A stretch of 13,046 nucleotides of DNA, taken from an archaeon. Lineage in GTDB: Archaea; Nanobdellota; Nanobdellia; Pacearchaeales; GW2011-AR1. The position numbers and the translations under genes were made by a program. Location of the stretch: contig DAHVOT010000019.1 of NCBI GenBank assembly GCA_027318675.1, positions 1-13,046 of the forward strand, written 5' to 3'. Below the pieces are notes generated by a model that saw only the letters and a list, made by a program, of their open reading frames with translations, was not told where the DNA came from and did no database searches. Positions 6,854 to 12,282 of this stretch are shown here, piece by piece; within the stretch, counting starts at the first letter, position 1, and every line of letters begins with the position of its first letter.

Positions 6854-7087
6854 ATGAACAAATGGATAAAGCTTATAATTCATATCTTGATATTTATAGA
6901 CTTGCTTTTTCTTTCTAATATAAATGAATTTTTTGCAATATTGTTTGCCCTTTACATTGCATATCTAATTTTGTTGTGTGTTAAATTATCCATAATGTAT
7001 TTGGGAAAGATTATGAGGGGCGAGAATAAAAAGAAAGCAGAGAATAAAAATAAAGTTAGCAAACAAACAAAGAACACTAAAACTTAA
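6854..7087 (+). CDS. Small two-helix membrane protein with basic tail
   Basis: This 77-residue protein has two hydrophobic helices (about 5-21 and 26-50) and a strongly basic, Lys/Asn-rich tail (about 54-77) that would face the cytoplasm. I do not recognise a family. TTTAAAG at about 6823-6829, 25-31 nt upstream of the ATG, is a plausible promoter and lies just beyond the tRNA gene. The next gene begins 24 bp downstream in the same direction. The basic tail could bind nucleic acid or acidic lipids, but that is speculation. A real gene is supported by the coherent membrane topology and promoter spacing rather than by homology. Confidence 0.5.
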   Translation: MNKWIKLIIHILIFIDLLFLSNINEFFAILFALYIAYLILLCVKLSIMYLGKIMRGENKKKAENKNKVSKQTKNTKT

Positions 7088-7111
7088 ATATAAGTTAGTC
7101 TTTAGAAAATT

Positions 7112-7627
7112 ATGGAGAGAGGTGTAAAAATTTCTTTTGTGATTTTATTTTTAGTTTTGCTTATTGGAATTGTCAGTGCATATAATAGTTTTTCTTTGAT
7201 AAAAGAAGATAGAGATTCAAAAAAAGCAGTTATTATCTATAATATTAATCCTTACGATGCAATAAAAAATTATAACACAGTAATTCAGTTGAATTATATT
7301 GAAGGAGATTTTTTAGATTTAGCATTATATATAAAAAATTCTAAGATAACTAGAATTGTTTATTATCAACAAGATATTTTATCTGAAGAGCTTTTGAATA
7401 TTTTAAGAAATGAAGCAGGAATCAACCTTGTGCAAATTGCAAGCAGTACGCCTATTAATAGAATTAATAATTTGAATAGTGATTCTGGGGAGATTTTAAT
7501 AACAGGAAAAGTAACTGAAGGACAAGAAGAAGGAGTTTATTTGATCTTTATTGTATTTAGTATTGTTATTGTTGTAGTTTTAGCAGTTCTTTTGATTTTT
7601 ATGCCTAAGAAAAAGAAAAGAAATTAA
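7112..7627 (+). CDS. Secreted, C-terminally anchored surface protein of unknown function
   Basis: This 171-residue protein has an N-terminal signal peptide or membrane helix (about 6-23, ending GIVSAYN), a ~115-residue hydrophilic domain and a C-terminal helix (about 142-164) ending in PKKKKRN, the standard arrangement for a single-pass protein displayed outside the cell. The outer domain alternates strands and helices (KAVIIYNINPYDAI, RIVYYQQDILSEELLNIL, ILITGKV) and might be a small Rossmann-like or periplasmic-style fold. I do not recognise the family. It has no cysteines, so it is not disulfide-stabilised. TTAAATATAA about 20-29 nt upstream could give it its own leaderless promoter, or it may be read with the two-helix gene 24 bp upstream. 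A role in envelope or adhesion is possible but unproven. Confidence 0.65.
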   Translation: MERGVKISFVILFLVLLIGIVSAYNSFSLIKEDRDSKKAVIIYNINPYDAIKNYNTVIQLNYIEGDFLDLALYIKNSKITRIVYYQQDILSEELLNILRNEAGINLVQIASSTPINRINNLNSDSGEILITGKVTEGQEEGVYLIFIVFSIVIVVVLAVLLIFMPKKKKRN

Positions 7628-7821
7628 AGAGTCATATTAGTAACTACAGATTAAGAAATAATTCTATTTTAATAACTACATGTGTAGATGAAGAGTAGTT
7701 CTTGATTATACGAACTTTATTCTTTTGTTGGAGTTTAAAAGCTTTTCCGTCGACGACAACAACTTTAAATAGTCTGGGTTTAAAGTTTAATTGATTTAAA
7801 TGAAATCTAATTTATGTTACA

Positions 7822-8592
7822 ATGAAAAGAAGAATGCCTACAATCGCACTTGCACAAATAAAATACAATCATACTGGAAGACATAATGTTGACAGAATAA
7901 AGAAATATATTGTTCTTGCTGCTGAAAAAAAGGCAGATATTGTGTGTTTCCCTGAAACTTGCATAAATAAAGCCCAAAAATTACCTTTAAATCACAAATT
8001 AATAAAAGAGATTCAAGAAACCTGTAAAGAACATTCTATTTGGGCAATAATAACTGATAATTTTATTTCTAAAGAGACGCATTACAAGATGGCTATTTTA
8101 ATTGACAGAGAGGGTAAAATAAAGGGCAAATATAAGAAAATACACTTATATGGTGATGGAGTTGAAGAAAAGGGTAAAAGAATCTTCGTAAGAGATACTG
8201 ATTTTGGTAAAATTGGAATTGTTATATGTTGGGATTTAGCTTTTCCAAAATTATTCAGAAAAATGAAAAAAGCTGGTGCAGAAATTGTTTTTTGTCCTTC
8301 TTATTGGGGATATGAAGCTAAAGCTCACAAAGAAGATCCTAAACAAAATGAATTGAATTTACTCAAATCAATGTTGCTTTCAAGAGCATTTGAGAACTTG
8401 AATTTTGTATGTGTATGTAATCCATACAAGAAAGAATGGGATTTAATTGATTATTCTGCTATTGCTTCACCACATAAGATTCTTGCAGAGCTGTATGATA
8501 AAGAAGGATTGGTTGTTTCAAAAGTGAATTTAAATGAAATTGAAAAATTCACAAAACTTTACCCTGGGAAAAAACCTGAAGAAGAGAAGTGA
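7822..8592 (+). CDS. Carbon-nitrogen hydrolase (nitrilase superfamily)
   Basis: This is a 256-residue cytoplasmic amidohydrolase of the nitrilase superfamily, which hydrolyses non-peptide C-N bonds with a Glu-Lys-Cys triad. The triad is visible: E45 in CFPET, K106 in KYKKIHLY and C136 in IVICWDLAFP. The nitrilase fold landmarks IALAQIKYN at the start, DREGKIKGKYKK before the Lys, and FCPSYWG after the Cys are present, and the length is typical. The substrate cannot be inferred; omega-amidase and N-carbamoyl-type amidases are possibilities. Met5 (7834) is an alternative start just before the conserved IALAQ strand. A TTTAAAT box at about 7795-7801 fits the ATG at 7822. The gene is followed by only six bases before the convergent stop of the half-size MFS gene. 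Confidence 0.92.
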   Translation: MKRRMPTIALAQIKYNHTGRHNVDRIKKYIVLAAEKKADIVCFPETCINKAQKLPLNHKLIKEIQETCKEHSIWAIITDNFISKETHYKMAILIDREGKIKGKYKKIHLYGDGVEEKGKRIFVRDTDFGKIGIVICWDLAFPKLFRKMKKAGAEIVFCPSYWGYEAKAHKEDPKQNELNLLKSMLLSRAFENLNFVCVCNPYKKEWDLIDYSAIASPHKILAELYDKEGLVVSKVNLNEIEKFTKLYPGKKPEEEK

Positions 8593-8598
8593 TGTCAT

Positions 8599-9162
8599 TT
8601 ATGTTTTTCTTAAGATTTTCTTCTCAAGCTTCATTAAGATGAAAAAACCTATAAGTGCAAAAACTCCTGTTGTTGCAAATACCCATTCAAATCCAATTTT
8701 TTCAGCTAATAATGCTCCAACTCCTGCTGTTATTGCTGTTCCTATACTTACAGAAGATGAATAAATAGAATATTGAAATCCTCTTTTTCCTTTTTCAAGA
8801 TTAGAAGTAAATAAACTAGACCAGGAAGGATAAGCAAAAGCTGCTGCAACACCATAAACAAATTCAATGGCATAAAGGTGATAAATATGTGTTGAGAATA
8901 TATATCCTATAGGTACTAAAACAAATAAAGCAGTCCCTAATCTTAACATCCACAATCTGTCTTTAGGATTAAATTTGTAAGCAAATAAGATCTGAAGAAG
9001 TGCGTGAGTTATCATAAAAATTGCACTTGCTATTCCTGCTGCAGTTATTGTTCCTCCAACAAGATTATCTTTTATGAATATTGCAAGAATAGGAGAAATT
9101 AAACCAAATCCACTTAGTACAAATATGTCTGAAAATATAAGTAATTTAAGTGTTTTGTTCAT
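8599..9162 (-). CDS. Half-size MFS-type membrane protein (six helices)
   Basis: This 187-residue protein has six transmembrane segments (about residues 8-31, 40-62, 72-90, 94-115, 131-153 and 158-178) and resembles the N-terminal half of a Major Facilitator Superfamily carrier, including GFGLISPILAIF in helix 1 and a short basic loop near NPKDRLW between helices 2 and 3. Normal MFS proteins have ~12 helices in ~400 residues. No second half is seen: the reading frame stops six bases before the convergent amidohydrolase gene ends, so the length appears real, not truncated by a frameshift within the window. It could work as a homodimer or be the remains of a transporter. GAGGT at 9173-9169, six bases before the ATG, supports this start. 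Confidence 0.8.
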   Translation of the reverse strand: MNKTLKLLIFSDIFVLSGFGLISPILAIFIKDNLVGGTITAAGIASAIFMITHALLQILFAYKFNPKDRLWMLRLGTALFVLVPIGYIFSTHIYHLYAIEFVYGVAAAFAYPSWSSLFTSNLEKGKRGFQYSIYSSSVSIGTAITAGVGALLAEKIGFEWVFATTGVFALIGFFILMKLEKKILRKT

Positions 9163-9168
9163 TTTTCA

Positions 9169-9173
9169 ACCTC
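9169..9173 (-). promoter_or_regulatory. Shine-Dalgarno site of the half-size MFS gene
   Basis: GAGGT lies six bases upstream of the ATG at 9162, the same motif and spacing as at the SMC gene. This suggests a leadered transcript. Confidence 0.45.
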
Positions 9174-9237
9174 TTTAGCTCAGAGTAATTAGAAAATTTG
9201 AATTATAAATCTTTTGAAATAGGCAGATTGAAAAACC

Positions 9238-9251
9238 ATATATTTATAAGT
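9238..9251 (+). promoter_or_regulatory. TATA box of tRNA-Ser
   Basis: The sequence CATATATTTATAAG ends about 25 nt before the tRNA 5' end at 9276, the expected placement for an archaeal tRNA promoter. Confidence 0.5.
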
Positions 9252-9275
9252 ATTTTAGGGCAAATACTTCAGTGA

Positions 9276-9403
9276 GCCGCCATCGCATAGTGGTATTGCG
9301 ACGGATTGCTAGCTCGAAGACAGAGTCTTCGGCCTTGTCAATACAAGGAATGGCAAAGATCCGTGCCCTTCGGGGTCCCTGGGTTCGATTCCCAGTGGCG
9401 GCG
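9276..9403 (+). tRNA. tRNA-Ser (GCU) with a 47-nt intron
   Basis: The acceptor stem GCCGCCA/TGGCGGC (9276-9282 with 9396-9402) is perfect and G73 at 9403 fits serine. The anticodon stem is ACGGA (9301-9305) with TCCGT (9360-9364) and the anticodon GCT is at 9308-9310. A long class II variable arm, GCCC-TTCG-GGGT (9365-9376), forms a UUCG-capped hairpin, and the T-arm CTGGG-TTCGATT-CCCAG is intact. The intron, 9312-9358, sits after position 37. Central helix TTGC (9306-9309) with GCAA (9353-9356) is flanked by 3-nt bulges TAG (9310-9312) and AGA (9357-9359). Cutting after the second base of each bulge gives exactly this intron, as expected for the archaeal splicing endonuclease. CCA is not encoded. 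Confidence 0.95.
9312..9358 (+). other. tRNA intron with two internal hairpins
   Basis: The 47-nt intron holds two perfect hairpins side by side: CGAAGAC (9315-9321) with GTCTTCG (9325-9331) closing a 3-nt loop, and CCTTGT (9333-9338) with ACAAGG (9343-9348) closing a 4-nt loop. The inner helix next to the 5' bulge is almost absent (only C9313 with G9352), so the splice motif is a relaxed bulge-helix-bulge rather than a full symmetric one. Confidence 0.85.
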
Positions 9404-9405
9404 TA

Positions 9406-9411
9406 GTTTTT
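9406..9411 (+). terminator. Oligo-T terminator after tRNA-Ser
   Basis: A run of five T residues begins three bases after the discriminator base, as after the initiator tRNA, and probably ends transcription. Confidence 0.35.
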
Positions 9412-9449
9412 ATGATAAGTTTTTAAAGAATATTCTGTTATATCTACTC

Positions 9450-9608
9450 ATGGCAATGGTTGATTTAGAGGATGATCATGCAATAGAGAGGGCAAAGCAA
9501 AAGGATGGTGTAAGACACAAGCACATTTATTGTCCAAAGTGTGGAAAGCCTAAACCTTGTTTAAACCCAGGATGTACTCAGTTACATTGCAATTGCGGAC
9601 AGCTTTAA
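9450..9608 (+). CDS. Small six-cysteine, probably zinc-binding protein
   Basis: This 52-residue protein has an acidic N-terminus and a cysteine-rich C-terminal half: C28, C31, C37, C42, C47 and C49, plus His23, His25 and His46, in CPKCGKPKPCLNPGC followed by HCNCG. The C-x2-C followed by spaced cysteines is typical of zinc ribbons or treble-clef knuckles; with six Cys it could hold one or two zinc ions. I do not recognise the family. I chose the ATG at 9450 because TTTTTAAAG at about 9419-9427 lies 23-31 nt upstream; the frame is open further back into tRNA-Ser, but that is not plausible coding. Met3 (9456) is an alternative. Small zinc proteins of this size in archaea often contact nucleic acid or larger enzymes, which here is only a guess. 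Confidence 0.7.
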   Translation: MAMVDLEDDHAIERAKQKDGVRHKHIYCPKCGKPKPCLNPGCTQLHCNCGQL

Positions 9609-9662
9609 ATTTAGTGTTACATTTTTCGAAATTTATTTAAATTCCAATGTCTATTAAATAAT

Positions 9663-9950
9663 ATGGATAAAATAGAGATAATAGATTATGAGGATGATGA
9701 AGATTCTGAAGACGATGAAGAACTTTTAGATGATGAAGAGGAAGAAGAATATGAAGATGACAGTGAAGAAGAAAGAATTGAAGCTGAAAAGTATGAACAG
9801 CATAAGAGCTTAATAAAGCAAAAAACAGACAGGGAATTACTTGAAAGTATCTCAGAAAGGATACATTTAATTGAAAGAGATATGAAGCATGTACAAGAAG
9901 ATTTAGTGGACGTGTATAATCTAATTCTTGAGATGCAAGGTGAAGATTAA
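9663..9950 (+). CDS. Highly acidic N-terminus plus helical tail, unknown function
   Basis: In this 95-residue protein, residues 8-44 are mostly Asp and Glu with almost no basic residues, followed by a ~50-residue amphipathic helical region (about 44-91) with hydrophobic heptad positions (LLESISERIHLIERDMKHVQEDLVDVYNLI) that should form a coiled coil. There is no membrane segment or cysteine. I do not recognise a family. Acidic tails of this kind mimic nucleic acid or bind basic proteins, so a partner such as a chromatin or ribosomal protein is conceivable, but that is inference. TTTATTTAAAT at about 9628-9640, roughly 23-35 nt before the ATG, is a good promoter. It lies 54 bp after the zinc-binding gene and 52 bp before the next small gene. 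Confidence 0.65.
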   Translation: MDKIEIIDYEDDEDSEDDEELLDDEEEEEYEDDSEEERIEAEKYEQHKSLIKQKTDRELLESISERIHLIERDMKHVQEDLVDVYNLILEMQGED

Positions 9951-10002
9951 GGTGGATTTATTTTTTAAATAAGTTTATATATTTCAAGGTATTAGTAATT
10001 TA

Positions 10003-10191
10003 ATGGAATTATTCTATCTAATCTTGATAGGATTGATGATTTTTTCAGTGCTTCTTTTAATTTGGGGTTTAAATTTTTTAAAGAGTAAAAAGAAACTCTT
10101 TATTGGTGCATTGCTTATAGTATTAGGAATAATAATTATCCTATTTGTTATTAATAATTATATCCTTTTAATTAAAGAAAATATGGGTTAA
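10003..10191 (+). CDS. Small two-helix membrane protein
   Basis: This 62-residue protein is almost entirely two hydrophobic helices (about 4-26 and 32-52) separated by a short basic loop, KSKKK, and ends with a short polar tail. The positive loop predicts a hairpin with both ends outside. I do not recognise a family. TTTATATATT at about 9975-9984, 19-28 nt before the ATG, supports expression as its own leaderless transcript. It is convergent with the full-size MFS gene, 17 bp away. Without homology evidence the call rests on the clean membrane pattern and promoter. Confidence 0.5.
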   Translation: MELFYLILIGLMIFSVLLLIWGLNFLKSKKKLFIGALLIVLGIIIILFVINNYILLIKENMG

Positions 10192-10208
10192 CTAAATTAT
10201 TTATTGAA

Positions 10209-11579
10209 TTATGTTGGTCTTGGATTATAGAATGTTATCAGTTTTATGAAATATCCTAATTTCTCTTTTACTCTTAACTGTATCTTTGCGGGAGATGCTT
10301 CAACTTGTCTTACTTCTTTTAATTTTGGTGCTACGAATATTGAAGGTAAGATTCTAAGTACTGTGCTTATTAAGAATACAGAGAGTATTGCTCCTAATCC
10401 AAATATTGAAAATGAAGCAGAACTTGAAAGTTGTCCTCCTATTAATCCTCCTAAAAATGAACCTATTGAATTTATGAATCCAAAATAAGTAAAGCATAAG
10501 ATTATCTTTGGTTTTGTTACAGCATCATAAATAAAGTTTGAAGTAGAAAGATTATATGCTGCCCAAACAAATCCAGAAAAGAATTCAACAATAAATAAGT
10601 AAGTTATGATTATCCATTGAGCGGAATTCATAAGGAATATTGAAAATATCCAAAGTAAAGGAATGAATGAAATTAATAATCCTGAAATTTTCATTACTTT
10701 AACTGTTCCGTATTTATCTGTTCTCTTTCCTATAAATGAAAGGAAAAATATTGGAGAGATTAATGAACTTAAAGTTATTAAAGTAAATGAAAAATAAGAA
10801 AGTTGAAGTTCTTTTATCATATATACTGAGAAGAAAGGTGAAGCTATTGCAACTCCGAATGAAATAAGTGAAGTAAATATTACAAATCTTCCAAAATTAT
10901 TAGAATGCATTTTCTTTGCAAACTGGAAAAAACTAAAAAAGGCCTTTTCATCTTTTGTTGCTGGGGGCTCATATTGTTTTTTTAAAAAATAGAATGAAAG
11001 ATATCTTCCTACTGATGCTAAAAGGAATAAGATTACAAAACCCAAAAATACTTTCTCTCCTTTAAATGCATCAAGAATTAAACCTGCCGCAATCATACTC
11101 GTTGCTATGATAAACCCATTTATCTTGCTCCTCTTACCAAAGAATTCCCCCCTGTTTGTTTCAACTAAATCCTGCATCCACGAAGTCCAAGCAGGGGAGG
11201 CAATTAAACCGGAAATTATTATAACAGAATAACATATAATTAAAAATAATGAAGCATAAGATAGTTTCAATCCAAAGAAGAAATATGCAACTCCTACAAA
11301 AAGCAAGGGTATCCAGAAAAAGGCTTGGATAAATATGAAAGGCAAAACCATACTTTTTCTTGATTTTTTATAATAGGTTTTACTTAAGAAAATTCTTAAT
11401 ACATTTGCTATAAGTGTTGGTAAAACTTCAAGAATACCTATAAGTTTATTAGAGAGCCCGAGTGAAAGAGCATATGGGGTAATATACTTTAACCCCATAC
11501 CTTCCATTAAACTATAAGAAGCACCATCTCTGAGACTATATCTCTTTCCTTTTTCCTTCAGTAATCTTTCCTCTTCCAT
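10209..11579 (-). CDS. MFS transporter
   Basis: This 456-residue Major Facilitator Superfamily permease of the cytoplasmic membrane has about 12 hydrophobic helices in two halves, with a charged central loop around residues 208-230 (KKQYEPPATKDEKAFF). Visible MFS-like motifs include GKRSKINGF after helix 4 and IGKRTDKYG in the second half (about residue 283), resembling the G-x-x-x-D-R/K-x-G loop motif A. The substrate cannot be inferred. It is unrelated in sequence detail to the half-size MFS gene 1 kb away, so the two are not a split pair. The first in-frame ATG is at 11579, but the strong ribosome binding site upstream is 20 bases away and better fits an earlier out-of-frame ATG, so the start or its control is uncertain. 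Confidence 0.88.
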   Translation of the reverse strand: MEEERLLKEKGKRYSLRDGASYSLMEGMGLKYITPYALSLGLSNKLIGILEVLPTLIANVLRIFLSKTYYKKSRKSMVLPFIFIQAFFWIPLLFVGVAYFFFGLKLSYASLFLIICYSVIIISGLIASPAWTSWMQDLVETNRGEFFGKRSKINGFIIATSMIAAGLILDAFKGEKVFLGFVILFLLASVGRYLSFYFLKKQYEPPATKDEKAFFSFFQFAKKMHSNNFGRFVIFTSLISFGVAIASPFFSVYMIKELQLSYFSFTLITLSSLISPIFFLSFIGKRTDKYGTVKVMKISGLLISFIPLLWIFSIFLMNSAQWIIITYLFIVEFFSGFVWAAYNLSTSNFIYDAVTKPKIILCFTYFGFINSIGSFLGGLIGGQLSSSASFSIFGLGAILSVFLISTVLRILPSIFVAPKLKEVRQVEASPAKIQLRVKEKLGYFIKLITFYNPRPT

Positions 11580-11589
11580 ATATTTCCAT
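11536..11589 (-). CDS. Possible 17-codon upstream reading frame overlapping the MFS start
   Basis: An ATG at 11589-11587 sits ten bases after GAGGAGGG and opens a 17-codon frame (MEIYGRGKITEGKRKEI) that ends in TAG at 11536, inside the MFS coding sequence in another frame. The binding site is better placed for this ATG than for the MFS ATG at 11579. It may be a translated leader that controls MFS synthesis, or simply chance. Confidence 0.25.
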   Translation of the reverse strand: MEIYGRGKITEGKRKEI

Positions 11590-11599
11590 ATTCGTCTTT

Positions 11600-11607
11600 C
11601 CCTCCTC
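11600..11607 (-). promoter_or_regulatory. Strong ribosome binding site upstream of the MFS gene
   Basis: GAGGAGGG is the strongest Shine-Dalgarno match in the window. It lies 20 bases before the MFS ATG but only 10 bases before an out-of-frame ATG, an unusual arrangement that leaves the true initiation site in doubt. Confidence 0.5.
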
Positions 11608-11679
11608 GGTTAATAAGTTTGAAAAATAGATAATATTATGCTATTTAAAAATCTATCTTATAATAATTTCAATAAAATA

Positions 11680-12231
11680 TTAAAATTTTATACCTAGAAC
11701 AGTTAGAACTTTATCACGGATTATTTCTGGACTTTCAGGATAACCCTCTGAAGTTTTGCTCAATAGAAATGTATAGCCAATTTCAGCGAATGCTCTTATT
11801 TTTCTGTTTCTAAAAGGTTTTAGCTCTGTACCTATTTTTAATTCTAATCCTACTCCTTTTTTAGTATAATACTCATTTTCTTTTCCAACAAAATAAGATT
11901 CATGCTCGTATTTGAGTTCACTTCCCATAAATGGCCTTATTTTATTAAAATTTAATGGAAAATAATTTGCTTCAATCCCTGTTTTAAGTAAATCTATTCC
12001 TTTTCCTGGATGTGATGGATGTCCTTTATTGTTTTGTTCTATTATATAACCTAATTGAAATCTTGAATTATAAAAATAAATACCGGCAGTAATTCCTTGT
12101 GTATCTTTGTTGACAATTTTCCCAATTTCAAAGACCGGGTTAATTTTGATTGTATCTTGGGAAAAAACTGGAGAATTAAATGCAAGCAATCCTAAAAGAG
12201 GCATAGCAGCCATGCTTAATTTTGATTTCAT
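11680..12231 (-). CDS. Secreted beta-barrel-like protein (outer-membrane-protein type)
   Basis: This 183-residue protein has an N-terminal signal peptide (about residues 1-25, MKSKLSMAAMPLLGLLAFNSPVFSQ), then seven or eight amphipathic strands separated by turns: INPVFEIGKIV, TAGIYFYNSRFQLGYIIEQ, LLKTGIEANYFPL, RPFMGSELKYEHESYF, KGVGLELKIGTELKP, IRAFAEIGYTFLL and VLTVLGIKF. Alternating hydrophobic residues, many aromatic girdle residues and a terminal phenylalanine are hallmarks of small eight-stranded outer-membrane barrels of bacteria, with the signal peptide ending FSQ as in Bacteroidota. Archaea of this kind are not known to have such an outer membrane, so the function is unclear; a secreted lipocalin-like beta protein is an alternative. 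A TTATAAATT box about 25-33 nt upstream supports the start. Confidence 0.65.
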   Translation of the reverse strand: MKSKLSMAAMPLLGLLAFNSPVFSQDTIKINPVFEIGKIVNKDTQGITAGIYFYNSRFQLGYIIEQNNKGHPSHPGKGIDLLKTGIEANYFPLNFNKIRPFMGSELKYEHESYFVGKENEYYTKKGVGLELKIGTELKPFRNRKIRAFAEIGYTFLLSKTSEGYPESPEIIRDKVLTVLGIKF

Positions 12232-12255
12232 TATTGAAAACTATTAAATAAGAAA

Positions 12256-12266
12256 TTTATAATGTT
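12256..12266 (-). promoter_or_regulatory. TATA box of the beta-barrel-like gene
   Basis: ATTATAAATTTC-type sequence lies about 25-33 nt upstream of the ATG at 12231 in the 51-bp gap after dtdA, suggesting independent archaeal transcription of the barrel-like gene. Confidence 0.4.
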
Positions 12267-12282
12267 TATTGTTGTTTAATCT

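Noticed and set aside
7641..7700. Two TAACTACA copies, the near-palindrome CTACATGTGTAG and an inverted GTAGTT upstream of the amidohydrolase
   Set aside because: Stems are only 5-6 bp with poor loops and the elements lie over 120 bp from the gene start; possible operator but not supportable.
9306..9449. An upstream extension of the zinc-binding gene starting at TTG inside the tRNA
   Set aside because: It would overlap tRNA-Ser and its intron; the ATG at 9450 has a correctly spaced TATA-like box.
8599..11579. The two MFS genes as halves of one split transporter
   Set aside because: The larger gene already has about 12 helices, and they are separated by a tRNA and three genes.
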